Below are positions 13,101-25,087 of a DNA stretch of 64,000 bases, piece by piece. The stretch is from Dasyornis broadbenti (lineage: Eukaryota > Chordata > Aves > Passeriformes > Dasyornithidae): the NCBI GenBank assembly GCA_013397935.1, contig VZRN01011462.1, positions 1,035,084 through 1,099,083 on the forward strand. Direction: 5' to 3'. A program made the translations under genes and the position numbers. The notes beneath the pieces were generated by a model, which did not search any database, was not told where the DNA came from, and saw only the letters and a list, made by a program, of their open reading frames with translations. The first letter of the stretch is position 1, and every line of letters begins with the position of its first letter.

Positions 13101-15598
13101 CAAAACCTTGGAAGAGGTGTTTAGGAATCACCTTGCAGTTGAGGACAAAAGATCACTGTTAAGATGTACTAAAGCAGTGAGAGAGCAAGCTGCTGGCAAC
13201 AATTTATTTTACCTCAAGGCGTTTTGGACGACTCAGTGTTCTATTAAACACTGAGCATGAACCATCAAAACAGATGCTGTCTGGCAGATATGTCTCAGCC
13301 TAGTACTGTTCCAGGACTTAGGCACTTAATCAGCATCTTCTAGCAGACTGTTTTTTTGAGCCGCTAACCAGCTCCATTTTAAATGAGATGAAAGCCAAAG
13401 ACTTAATCCACCCATCAATGCCAGCAGAAGCCTTTCATGCCCACTGCACTTTTATGTTATATTAATTACACCAAAATGAAACCTTCCATCTCACCTAAAT
13501 GTGTCTCAGCTATGCAGTTCTGACCTTGATCCTTAACAAATTCTAGATCATTTTCCATCAGTAACCAAAGATCTTGAACTCAACCACATGAATTGAGAAC
13601 TTACTTTCTTACTTGATACTCTTAACCTGCACAGGTCTGAAGCTATCTGCATTTCTCTCTGCAATCATTTCACCTGTTTCTTCTGACCCATCTTGCTAAG
13701 GAATCAGTTCTTACATTATTCTACCACCACTTCCACTGCTACTAATATATCAGTGAGTATGAAGTTCTTGCCAGGACTGGAGCACGTTTAACAAATATTA
13801 TCTTATTTAGATCAAGTAGTCTGTCAACCCAGACAAGTTACATAGTAACTAAATTGCACTTCAGAAGGTGTTTGTAGAAAGGGCAATGACTAGATTTAGC
13901 CCTTTGTTCACTGGGAATGAGGAGACATTATGACCCATTCCTTCTGTGCTAAGGTGTCAGGCTCAAGCAGGGCATAGTTTCAGTGGGCAGTGAGAGGCTG
14001 GCCACAACCATCTTGCTGACCAGATGTGTACTGGGCTATGAAAGAAAAGTGAGTCAGCGTTCACTTGCTTTCATTTGCAAAGGTGCCCTTCTCGAGGTAG
14101 GTAGAGGACTTAAGTTATCTTATTCCTTCGTTTTCCTTGGGGGGCCGCCATGCTTCTACATGCTGTGACAGTCCCAAAGTCGACACAGTGTCATCTTGAT
14201 GAGGATGAGATGAATCCCTGCAGAGTCCAGGAAGCTTTGACTGTGAGCAATTACATTTGATAGGACTCCTGAGGGGAGTTTCTGGCTTCAGATGCTCTGA
14301 CATGGTGCTGACACAACACCTTCAGCACAGGGAGGCTGGCAGGAGCAGGCTGCAGCAGTCTGAAACACACCCAATGAAAACTTCATGAAAAGGGACACAG
14401 TAGAAATTATCAAGACTGTCACTGGTGATTGGACAATGGTGTTTATGCCATCTTCAACTCAGTTGAAATCAAACACAGCTGGATAGATCTTCTTCCCCCA
14501 AAAAAGTGTCCAAATCACTCTGTTGTTCTTGTTGCTGTTTCTCATGATAGGCAATTTAATATTCGGAACAGTGATATGCAAAAATAGATTCTATAGCATA
14601 AGCTGAGGAAAAAAAACCCCTTACTTCAGGCATTGTCTTTCATATGGAAAACCCCCGAGCCTGTGATGATTCTGATTGAGTGATTGATTGAATGATTACT
14701 CTTTAATGATACTTATCTGCTGTGCTTGTTAATCTAACAACTTGTTTACAATAGGCCCTTAGAGGTAAGATCAAAAATACATAATGCATCAAGGGCGATT
14801 GTATTTTTTGCCTAATGCACAGAGGAATAGTGTAAAATGGATAGCTACGTGTATTTTACTGGGTTACCATTTCATTAGCTAGATGGGACTTAGCCCCTGG
14901 ACATAAGATCTTGCACTTATTACTCTAACAGTGCCACTCAAGAAAACAAAGATCATTATAGCAGAAAAAGAATCACCAACTTAAATCTTGTCTCTCTTGT
15001 ATACATATATTTATATATTTTTTTTTTTCATTTGTGCTCCAGCACACTTTTGTTGCCAAAGGTGTATCTTCTCTGATAATGGTGATAATAGGAGCCAGTT
15101 AGGAATAGCAAAGCTTTTTTCCTTACGTATTAGCACTTCCATTTTTGAATAATCCTACTAGCATGATTCTGTAGTATTTACAATTTTTATAAGTACCGAT
15201 TATATTTTCAAAGTCAAAGTGGGATAAAATTAGTGCATTGTACCCCGTCGTTGCTGCTTTCTATAGTAGGCAGCCATACATATTGAACAATACCATATGA
15301 ATGTAATTTTCAGAGGTAAGAGCTTGATTCTTTAAAAAACACTTACATGGGCAGTATGAGCTCTTGCTGAGGATCTTCACCATGTGAATATCACGCATAC
15401 AGCCTAGTTAATAAAGAAAAGCTGAGTTCCATGACTACACAGGAGTGTGTAGGTGGAGTTCTGGCACATGAGCATTTTTTTCAGACTGAAGTCCATTCAG
15501 CAGCCAAGAAAACCATGTCTTATCATACCATTTGTACACTCCACTTCTTCTCAGGGAATAATATCTGTATCTCTGGTTTACCAATGCCAATAGGAAAG

Positions 15599-16181
15599 TG
15601 TTGTGGTTTAGCCCCAACCAATAATTAAGCACCATGTGTTCACTGTCCCCTGGAGAGATCAGTGGGAGAATCAGAAGGGTAAAAGTGAGAAAACTTGTGG
15701 GTTTGGATGAGGACAGCTTAATAGGTAAGCAAAAGCTGTGTGCACAAGCAAATCAAAATAAGAAATTAATTCACTACTTCCCACAGGCAGGCAGGTGTTC
15801 AGCCATCTTTAGGAAAGCAGTGCTCTGTCACATGTAACAGTTACTTGGGAAGACAAAACGCCAGAACTCCAAATATCTCCCCCATTCCTTCTTCTTCCGC
15901 CAGCTTTATGTGATCATTATGATTCCACACGGTATGGAATATCCCTTTGGTTAGTTGGGGTCTGCTATCCCAGCTGTGTCCTCTCCCAGATCCTGGTGCA
16001 CCCCCAGCCCCCTCAATGGTGAGGTGAGAGGCAGAAAAAACCTGGACTCTGTGTAAGCTCTGCTCAGCAATACCAAAAATATCTCTGTATTATCAACACT
16101 GTTTCCAGGACAAATCCAAAACACAGCCCCATACTAGCTACTATAAAGAAAATTAACTATGTCTGAAGTAAAACTAGTACA
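15599..16181 (-). repeat. 3' LTR of the ERV-like element (left copy)
   Basis: It aligns by eye along its whole length with 17080-17668. Shared blocks include ttcactgcttccca-like, agccatct, ccttcttcttcc, tgtgtaagctctgctcagca and actat(a/g)aagaaaattaact. The termini fit TGT...ACA (tgttgtgg at the left edge, agtaca at the right edge). On the minus strand a TATA-like CATAAAGCTG lies at 15901-15910, and the poly(A)-signal position (15718-15723) is degraded to ATTAAG. Many substitutions separate it from its partner, so the insertion is old. Confidence 0.9.
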
Positions 16182-17079
16182 TTATCCAGCCTTTATTCCA
16201 TATCGTTTATATCATGCTCAGGTCCCACACTATCCAGTACATCCTCTTTAACCACCATCACCCTTCCCCTCCTTCAATATAGCTAGATATCAATCCGTTC
16301 ATCTATGGATCACTTCTGTGAAATGTTTGTAAAATGTCTATAAATGTGCACAAATATCCACAAAGTGTCCTTTGAGTTCATTTAGTTCATGACTTTGGGC
16401 TCCACCTGTTATGGTGGCCACTCAGGACAGGAGAGGTGCCGTGTTGTGTGGAGTTACTGGGCACCAAAGCCAGCTCTGGTCCAGTCCCTGCTGCAGCTGC
16501 TGCTTGTAAGTCTTGTCCTCCGTTGGTTCAGGTAGTTCCTGCCATAACAATTCCTATAATAAACAACTCAAAGAAGGGGTTACCACAATTTAAAGGTAAC
16601 CCATTACAGTCTCCACCCTGGCCCCTTTGGGCCACACCACAATGTTTAGCATTGCAAATGAACTCGCTCCCTTGCCCCTGCTCCAGGCTGAGTTTATGCA
16701 CAGACTGCAGTCTCATCGAGGTGTGGCTGCTCCAAGAGGAGCCTTATCTATGAGCCATGGTGTCTCCAGGGAGAGACTGCTGCAACACAGACTTATCCAC
16801 AGCCACATTGGCTCTGAGTTGCACCTGTTCCATTGTGGCCTTCTCCATGTGCCACAATGGCTTAAGAGGTGTGCCTGCTCCAGCATGGCCTACATTTACA
16901 GCAAGGCAAGCAAAGCCCATGGGAAAACCAAAATCCCTCCTGACCCACAGGAGCCTGTCAATCATTAGCTAAACAGCAATAACAGTTACAAATTCAATCT
17001 AGCACATTCCAATCAAATCTGTCAAACCCGAGTCCCAGTCTGTCAAACTTCAAGTCCCACACTGGGCACCAAAAATGAC
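16182..17079 (-). mobile_element. residual interior of the ERV-like element
   Basis: About 900 bp lie between the LTRs. Read on the minus strand it starts with a primer binding site and continues as leader-like sequence. It ends with purine-rich GGAATAAAGGCTGG beside the 3' LTR, and a second purine tract (reverse complement of 16261-16275) lies about 80 bp further in. The longest minus-strand open frame (16744-16965, about 73 codons) does not resemble Gag, Pol or Env. The interior therefore looks non-coding, which fits either a deletion derivative or a non-autonomous family mobilised in trans. Confidence 0.75.
17054..17071 (-). other. candidate primer binding site (tRNA-Lys-like)
   Basis: The minus strand reads TGGTGCCCAGTGTGGGAC a few bases inside the 5' LTR. 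It matches 14 of 18 bases of the primer binding site complementary to tRNA-Lys1,2 (TGGCGCCCAACGTGGGGC). All four differences are transitions, two of them consistent with CpG decay. The position next to the LTR is correct for a minus-strand primer site. Confidence 0.65.
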
Positions 17080-17668
17080 AGTCATGGTTTAATTCCAGCT
17101 GGCAGCTAAGCCCCACACAGCCACTTGCTCACTCCCACTGGTGAGATGGGGCAGAAAACAGAACATGTGAAAGAAGTCTTGTGGGTTGAGATTGAGACAA
17201 TTTAATAGTGAAAACAAAAGCCATGTGTGCAAGCCAAGCAAAAGAAGGAATTCATTCACTGCTTCCCATTGTCAGGCAGCCAATATTCAGCCATCTCCAA
17301 GACAGCAGGGCTCCATCACACATAATGGTCACTTCGGAAGACAAACATCATCACTCCAAAAATCTCCCCTTCCTTCTTCTTCCTCCAGCTTTTTATGAGG
17401 AGCATGATGTCACACACTATGGGATATTCATGGTTAGATGAGGTCAGCTGTCCCAGCTGTGTCTTCTCCAGACTCCTTGTGCATCCCCACCCTCCTCAGT
17501 GGTAGTGTGATGTGACAAAGCAGGGAAGGCTTTGGCACTGTGTAAGCTCTGCTCAGCAGTAGTGAAAATATCTCTATTATCAACACCATTTCCAGCACAA
17601 ATCTAAAGCACAGCCCCATATCAGCTACTATGAAGAAAATTAACTCTATCCCAGCCCAAATCAGCACA
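17080..17668 (-). repeat. 5' LTR of the ERV-like element (right copy)
   Basis: This is the partner of 15599-16181. On the minus strand the order is U3 start near 17668 (TGTGCTGA), TATA-like CATAAAAAGCTGG at about 17388-17396, poly(A) signal ATTAAA (complement of 17201-17206), then the end near 17080 (CCATGACT). The terminal base pair is mutated, and a few-base TGTC repetition makes the left boundary uncertain by about 4 bp. Confidence 0.9.
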
Positions 17669-20600
17669 GTGAGTACTTCTGGCTGCTGGCAATGAGTGGG
17701 ATTTGGGAAGCGAGTTTTCCGTAAGAATTGCAAGTCCATCTGGGAATGATGGATGACTTTCAGCAGCAAAGATTTTCTACCAAATGACTTTCCAAAACAG
17801 AGTCTTACAAAGTACTCATAGCTAATGTCAATATTTCTCTCTTTGCCAGTTTAAATATCCTTCTCAGTCTTTCACACTCTCACTGGTACAGTACACTGGC
17901 AAAATTAGCAAGCTAGTGTCACCGCTCCTTGTAGATAAACACATGTGTAAAGTGTCAGGCATAAGGAGGAGATTACAGAACACGTACTTCTAAGTACCAC
18001 TTATGAATACAACACATGTAGCTCATGGAAAGGTTGACATCATCTAAAGAGAAAAGCAAGACTTGCAACCACAGTGGATTATATCATTAGCCAAACTGGA
18101 AAGCAATCATTCTTTACAGCTGCAAGAGTCTGAGTCTGCCTTGAACCTCCTGTTTTCCTGAGGAAAAATATATCACTACATTCATATAAACATTTTGACT
18201 GTGAAAGTTCCACGAAACATACGTGACATACACATTTTAAATACAAGCACTTTGCAGGTTGATGGATTTAATCACCTTGCTCTTACCTGAGAAAGAAACG
18301 CTACTAAGCATGGGAAAGAGGGAGAGGAGTATGGATGAAAACACAGAAAATTTCCAGAATGCACAGCACTGTGGATGGGGATATGAGCCAGTGAGGTTGC
18401 TGCAGTGGCACACAGAGGCTTCCACTGGCTTTGGGAGCCCACAGGGATGGTGCTGCTCAAGGCAGAGCATCCCTGCCCCAGAGAGCTTGTAGTCAAATAC
18501 TTCAGGCAACACACAAAAGCTGGAAAACAAAAATTATGACATCAAAGACACGTGTACCTGCTCTCATTACAGGCATCTGCACCCCTTCCTCTCACTCTCC
18601 TAAGAGTATTAAAAGCTTCTGTGCCAACTGTGAGCCCAGGGTGTTTCCACCAGTTGTTGCTGCAGCAGATGTGGCTTTTGCAGAAATGGCTGAAGAATGA
18701 GAGAGCCTTACAAATATGTCCACTGGGTGTTAATTTGTGATAAAAACAAATGGTGATGTCCAGACAAGCTGCTATCCAGGAACGGGGTGCAGGCTGGTGG
18801 CAGCTAGGAGGAAAGGCTGCTGCTTGATGGACCTGAGCTTAGAGCAATGGGAAGGCATTAGGAAAGGAGGAATGAGCAAGACTGTGTACTTGGAATACCA
18901 GGTATGACTAGGGCTGATTTCCTGTGTGTATCAAAGAGACACAACATGTGTTTAAGAGCAAGAAAGACCAGAAAGAAAGAAGTGTAAGACACTATAAAAG
19001 TTTAGATGGGTTTTCATTGTTTGCTGCCAAAAGGAAGATGGATTTGGCCACTTTCTTGGGGGGACAAAATGGCAGGTTGGTAGGTCTAAGGTCACAGGAA
19101 ATGATAGCCGTATTGGTCAGTATAATGAAGAACAGGAGACAAAGTAAAGCCAGGATACAGAGGGAAGCAGAAGAAGTCAGTTTTGGCCATACTGAAGATG
19201 AAGCATCTTCAAAAAATGTGAAAGGCATGTAAGAAATGTGGCAATGATTTAAGGAAGTATGACAGGACTAGAAAAGTAAATTTGTAATTTTCTATCAGAA
19301 AAATATTTCAAACAGTGTTTTCTGCAATTTTTTTTCTCCAGGTACGGTTTGATGAATTTTTTTCTCAAGACAAGAAGACTCTTTGCTTAAAGCTATTAAT
19401 AAGATGAGTTGCTTGCCATAGAGGGGGATGTAGAAAGTGAGAGGTCAGAAAGGACTAGTGCTTCATGGGAGAAGGGTAAAGGACATAACCTTTATATGGA
19501 TTAGGAGAGTTGATCCAAAATTTGCTAATGGCAGAGGCGAAAAAAACAGCCAACCAGCAGTTTTGCTGCATACGTTTGCAGCTGAGTCAGGCTAAAGCAA
19601 TGCAGAAGGAAAGGAAACCATAGGGAACGATGCACAAGTTGCATCTGGGTAGGTGACTGGATGTGCAAGATAAATATCAGGAAAGGATGTGCATGGAAGT
19701 TGCAAGTGTCAGTGACACTCTTCTAAATTTTGCCTTCAGCATGTGCAAAGGACATGGAGGAGAAACGTGGAAAGACTGAGATCTGAATCTGAATGGCTGG
19801 TGGAGAGGAAGAACTGATGCAGCAGGAAAGAGAGCGAGAGAAGAAGGTAGCAGGGAGGTAAAGTAACAGCTGAAGGATGCAGTGATTGAGCAGAAAGAGC
19901 TGACAACACAAGGGGATCACAAAACGGCCAACGTGCCAGCTTGTGAGAGAACAGTGTGGGCACCTGTATACCCTGCAGTATGTTAAGCCCAGCATAAGTG
20001 CAACACTACTGCAAAAAAAATATGGTGTGAGGGATTTAAATAGGCCTCGATGACAGCAACATGAACAGTTGTGATGAAGAGGGTTTAGTAACTCAGAGCT
20101 GTGGGAGCAGTATTTCACACAATTTTGAGTACAACAGAAGTCAGTAAAATTATTTGGGCTCTTCTGCAAAATTCTCAGTACCTTTACACTTCAAAGCCTA
20201 AATTAAAGTCCAAAGCTGGTATTATCATACACTTCTCAGCCCAGGAGTCTGCAGGTCTGGCATTCAATTTGTTGTTTCTTGGACAGTGTCAGACAGGAAA
20301 CAGTGGAGCAAAACCCTGATTCCTCTTTCTCAGCTTTCTCTTCCAGACTTTTTCTTCTGTAGGTTTGTACTCTCTGTAGGATCATCACTTACGTAGCTAG
20401 ACCTCTTCATAGACATAGACCTGTCATAGACAGCCTCTGCCCTTACCGGGCACTGAACAGCACTGAAAGTGAGTATTTTGTATTTCTCGTTTCATATTGG
20501 TTTAGAACTTGAAATTTCCCAGTTCATTGTTTCTGCCTAATTTTTAACAGACAAAGAAGAAAATTACCTGGAATCTCTGAGGCCAGTTATTAACTGGAGG

Positions 20601-22269
20601 TACTCCAATCCCTATTTCTTGTCAGACAGAACAATACAATTTATTCTGTCAATATATTACTTAAAACCCAAATGAACCACATCAAAAACTTGACTTCGTT
20701 TTTTCAGAGTGAAGTACACTTTGTATCCACTTCATTTCAGATATTTTACTGGCTAGCAGTGCAGCAACACTTTCACAGAAAAAAATTGGCTACTTTGACT
20801 CACAATCAAAATCTTATCAAATGTCACAGGAGGTCCAGCCCAAGTGTTTGTATGTATGGTGCTTGATTACAGATCAGTAGGAGATAAAAAATTACTCCTG
20901 GCTCTTATATCCAAGCCATACTTTTCTTCCTAACATAGATGTTCACAGACAAGAACCCAGGTGAAATGTTCTCACAAAAATGGAAGGGGCAGCACACATT
21001 GGCATGACAGCAACTTAACCTTTTTACCCTTTAACTTAGAGGCATACTGAAAATACATTTTGACTCAAATAATATGACAGATGTAGTCAGAAATGTTTAA
21101 TACAGAGAAAATTTGGGCTAGTGCAAAGATATATTTTTGAGCTTACACCTATATTTAACCTTGTCTAAATACAGACCTTTGTGTTTAGTAATTATCCTTG
21201 AATTTCCCAAAGGTTTCCACTCCTTTCATAAAATTGTAAACACCAGTTAACAGAAATAAACTCCTGCTTACACTGTAGGTAATAGCCAACACAACTTTGA
21301 GTTTGGTTTGGGACATATCACCTGTGAAATGCTCAGTGTCTCTTGCATGATCCAATACAAAAAAAATGGGCATGAAAGTTCCCTCCTCTCATGTAATCTG
21401 CATCTAATTTTCCTGACCATACTACACCCCTAGTGAATGGGATTCACATGTGCAGTGTCTGACACTTAAGCCATCAGGTGAGTGACTGGTTTCCCTGAAA
21501 CCAGTATACTTACCAAGTATCTTTTCCTTGTGTACCATAAAAAAATCTATTTTCCTTCAGTGCTTTTGAACTCCTTGGTATCTGAAACAGCTATAGGTTT
21601 ACTTAGATAGATAAAACTCTAAAATTCTCAGAGTGCTCTCATAATTCAGGAGAGAGTTTTGGGCAAATGATAAAACCTCAGTGCAGATTTTTGGGGTTTT
21701 TTAAAAAAATTTTTTTGGCCACATTTATTTATAATTAGGATAAAATTTAAAGAAGAAAAGCCGGTTTAAATTCTGACTTCCCACACCTTTGTGAAAAATA
21801 CTAGGCTTTTCCTTTGACACATAGGGTTAAAAGCAAATCAACAAGAAATTGATGAGCATGTGATAAGTGACAAGTGTTAACATGGTAAATCATGTATTTA
21901 AAATTACTTTGTTTCTTAAAAAAATATTTCCTCTAGAAAAATAAACTATCACATAAGAAAAAGTTAACAGAAAGCATGACTGAATAAGATGTGCTTTCCA
22001 TACGTGAAATTTGATACTGTTTTACAAATATATCAATGCATCAAACCATCAATACTATTTAATATGTATCCAGGAATGATGCTACAGAAGTTCTGCCTAC
22101 CTCTGGTTTTGGTTAGCAAAATTTAATTTTGCCCATAGGCAATATATATTTCAAAGTGTGTCAATTATACTTAAGACACATTAATGCATTTTCAGAGTAA
22201 TTTCTGTGTCAGTGAAATTATTGCCTGCTCTCCCCTCCCCACCCCCCACTGCTGTCACATATAACTATA
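17669..22269. other. gene-free intergenic stretch
   Basis: No exon or RNA gene was recognised. The 148-codon minus frame at 19723-20169 is Cys/Ser/Leu-rich because it lies opposite purine-rich sequence (about 19740-19870), and it resembles nothing known. Confidence 0.7.
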
Positions 22270-22680
22270 ACCACACGGAAAAGTAATATTAGGAAACACA
22301 TTAAAGATGATTTATCAGCTGGAAATAGGAAAGAGAGCCAAGAGCAGGTGATGAACTCTTCAGAACCACTGCATTAAGCTGAGACAGAAAAGGCTGCTCC
22401 ATTATGTCAACTGACCTGAAATATATAATCAATTTGGACCAAGTTCCATTCTCATTCACTCTAGCCTAATTACATATTATTTAAATGGCATTACTCCGGA
22501 TTTCTACTTACACAAGCGATCGTCAGAATTTGGCTTTTATTTGGCCCCACAAGAAAACACGATAAAAGAGCTTTATAGGAGCCATGACTCACTAAAGCTC
22601 CAGGAATGCACTGCTCACTCTCTTTCAAAGGCAAAGTCTTAACTTACAGTCTTTACTGTTTGTTTGCAAGTGGACCAATG
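22270..22680. promoter_or_regulatory. candidate conserved noncoding block
   Basis: The block is compositionally even and rich in transcription-factor-like words: homeobox-type taatta/attaaa, cctaattacatattatttaaatgg, gatttatcagctg, and preserved CpGs in acaagcgatcgtcag. It has no repeat signature and no usable open frame. This is a visual impression only. Conservation cannot be measured from a single sequence. Confidence 0.35.
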
Positions 22681-22689
22681 TGTTTTTCA

Positions 22690-24395
22690 CCAGAGTTGCT
22701 CACTCCGACAAGTAGGATTTAGAGATGAAAGGTAAAACAAAAGAAGTCCTAAATCTCCAAACTTAAAAATCAGCCCAGGGACCAGTAAATGAACTGTACA
22801 AGTTGTTCAGGACTGCTTTAATATGCTCAAGGAAAAGATGCTGCTTAACAAGTAGTCTGCCAAATCCTGTATCAGCTGCAGTTTACAGATAGAAGTAAAG
22901 CACAGTCCCATGTCGAGCACATTACAGTATCTAATCTGGCAGTCACAATAGGTGACTGATGCAAGATTCTCTCCCAGCAGAAACAGTATTTGACACAGGA
23001 GGTTACTTAGCAACATTTAGACGGAGGCTAAAATGACAATAGGATGGAAGTTTAATAAGGGACTACTAGAGGCCCAGAATTCAAGACTGACCACAATAAC
23101 AGGAGGAAATGTGAATGGTATCTTTCCACATAGTCAAGACTCCCACAGGCGATTTACTAATAAAGAAGATAGCCCAGATCTCTGGACTCCAGCTGAATTT
23201 GGTCAGCAGTGGCTGTGATGGGAACCTGTAACACTCCCTTCAGCCCAGCTATCCTAGTGAGACACTTCCACCATCCTTTTCATCTACTTTCAGGTCATCC
23301 CTGAGGTCAGTGAAAGAGGCAACCTGTGTTCACCTGCACCATGGAAAAATCCCATATCTCTAATAGATTTTCCTTTCCTAGTAGTCCAGTGGTTAGGCTT
23401 ATCCATGTGCTCAACCCACTACTTTCCTTGTCTTTAACCTGTAGCTCAGCAGTGCATGTAAATGTTCATTCACATGGTGATTAACCCTGGGAAAGGAGAG
23501 AGTATCAAAGAGAATATCTTTTAATAATTCCTTTAGTCAGAAAGGAAACCTGGGGATTCCTCTGCTACATTCTGTGCAAATCTGACAAGCAAAGTGTTCC
23601 TTTCACACTCCAGTATTCACTGGTTCAGTCTGATCTCAGTTACAAGGATGACACAAGACCAAAATGTCATTACAATCAATTATTTAACAAGGAGAAAAAT
23701 CACAAATCTGGTCTGTGTCTGTCGTGGATTCTTTCGTACTGTATGTTGTGCTGAACTGTGATAGCTTACTTTGCTTAATGGTCTTTTTGGTAGAAAAATA
23801 CAAAATGGCCTCCCAAAAGGTAACAAAGCATCACCTAAAGAAAAGATTTTCCAAAGGCTAGAAGAAGTAAACAGACTTTCAGGGTTAAGAATTGGTGTTA
23901 GAAAGTTCAGAGCTGGTGAAGGATGCATGTTTCCTACTCAGTGACCAAATATTTAAACGATCCTTCAAGTCCAGCAGTTTAAATAGTCAGTTTAAAAAAC
24001 TGCTTTGCTTACTGCATATGTTTGAATATCCACACTGAAAAAATCCCTTTCACTTGAATAAGCAGCTGATCATTTTTCTGAAGTAAATATAAGCAGAACT
24101 TGAACTCAAAAGGAGCTGTATGTGGTAATCAACACATTACTCAGTGTAATGAGAAAATCATCTCCGTTTTCTAGAAGCATTAGATGATTGCATGATAGTG
24201 GCATTATACTGTATCAGCACTAATACATCTGTGTAGGTGTACTCAGGAACACAGAAGTTGTTCCCATGAAAGCATGGGCAGTGCCTGGCATTCCAGGGCT
24301 GTTAACGCTCCTGAAATATCTCCCAAGTCAATTTGCCAGTCTCATTTTTCTGATGATGCAACAATTTATCTCACATGACTAGGTCTGTAGAAAGG
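22690..24395. other. gene-free intergenic stretch
   Basis: I see no exon, RNA gene or recognisable transposon. Open frames are shorter than about 85 codons and unsupported. Confidence 0.65.
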
Positions 24396-24487
24396 TCCCT
24401 GAAGAGGAGAGGTGGCTGCGGCGCCCGCGGAGTGCGGGACCAGCTCCCCACAACAGCGCCCTCGCCACCACAACTTGGCTGAGCCGC
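24396..24487. promoter_or_regulatory. small CpG-rich patch in AT-rich DNA
   Basis: Eight CpG dinucleotides fall between 24419 and 24485 (24419, 24422, 24426, 24428, 24435, 24457, 24463, 24485), in gctgcggcgcccgcggagtg and the sequence after it. The surrounding kilobases have almost none. Such a patch could be a weak promoter, an exon start or a conserved element. A plus-strand open frame runs through it to 24648 but begins at GTG rather than ATG and matches nothing I know. Confidence 0.4.
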
Positions 24488-24654
24488 TGGACAAGCCTGG
24501 GCTGAAAAGGTCTGGTTTACCTAGGGGACCAGCTCCTCCTCCTTCCCATTTTTATACTACTGTGGGGTTAATAGCTATGTCGTGTGGGGTCAGGGAAGAC
24601 ATCTGTGTCTCAGATAATATGCTTACGGTGATTACCACACATAATTGACTGACC

Positions 24655-24769
24655 TTCCCTCATTCTTTTCCTGCTGCAGGCCATGGCTGATAGGGTGAGA
24701 TGCTCCAGAGGAGTTTATTTTCCATCACACGCCATTGTGCTGCTGAGCAAATATTTTAGCAAGTGTTGA
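24655..24769 (+). other. strong splice-acceptor-like site with a short ATG frame
   Basis: A pyrimidine run and acceptor (cttcc ctcattcttttcctgctgcag, AG at 24678-24679) is followed at once by gccATGG, a good start context. A 28-codon frame, MADRVRCSRG..., then runs from 24683 to a TGA at 24767-24769. A donor-like AGG|GTGAGA occurs at 24695, which would define a 15-nt micro-exon. With the CpG-rich patch 200 bp upstream this could belong to an unannotated transcript. The peptide is not recognised, and the arrangement may be chance. Confidence 0.3.
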
Positions 24770-25068
24770 ATGAATCACCTTTCAGACTTTGGGTTTGACA
24801 GTTAAAATACGAAGCCTGTGACCAATCTAATAATATTAGATTTTAAATCAGCTTTGGGAGAAAACATGGGAAAATCCTACTTAAAATCCATTTATAGATA
24901 CCTATTAAAATCCTGATTGGAGTGGTGAAGTCAACATAAATTTTTTGAGAATTCTTATTCTTTCTTTTGCTCTCTCGGCAGGCTTCACCTCCCCACCTCA
25001 CTCGGAACATTTTGAGCTCTTGAGTGCGTTTGTCTCAAAAAGTATCTGCAAACCTGGCTGTAACAAAC

Positions 25069-25087
25069 AAATAAATAAATAAATAAA
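25069..25087. repeat. AAAT tetranucleotide repeat
   Basis: About five tandem AAAT units (aaataaataaataaataaa). An ordinary microsatellite. Confidence 0.9.

Larger units (their letters stand above)
5041..15598. other. gene-free intergenic stretch
   Basis: AT-rich sequence with no recognisable exon or RNA gene. Open frames are at most about 105 codons and unsupported. It contains short CA/TA runs (5270-5299, 10160-10181, 10882-10894) and T-runs, but no dated transposon that I could recognise by eye. A weak inverted repeat, gagcaccc...gggtgctt, lies near 10030-10060. Confidence 0.7.
15599..17668 (-). mobile_element. internally deleted LTR retroelement (ERV-like), minus strand
   Basis: Two direct-repeat LTRs flank only about 900 bp of interior, far short of the several kilobases of a full gag-pol-env element. 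The copy is therefore internally deleted or a non-autonomous derivative. Orientation is set by the LTR signals: TATA-like CATAAAAAGC and poly(A)-signal-like ATTAAA read on the minus strand, and a primer binding site sits just inside the right LTR. The right LTR is thus the 5' LTR and the left one the 3' LTR. No gag, pol or env protein segment could be recognised. The flanking hexamers (ggaaag at 15593-15598, gtgagt at 17669-17674) do not match, so a target-site duplication is not evident. The family is one I recognise as common in neoavian birds. Its class (beta-like ERVK or ERVL) is less certain. Confidence 0.9.

Noticed and set aside
16744..16965. Minus-strand 73-codon frame inside the LTR element as possible gag remnant
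   Set aside because: It has no capsid, nucleocapsid zinc-knuckle or other retroviral motif. It lies in leader-like sequence and is most likely non-coding.
19723..20169. 148-codon minus-strand frame
   Set aside because: Its Ser/Leu/Cys-rich composition reflects a purine-rich opposite strand. It resembles no known family, and another minus frame overlaps it.
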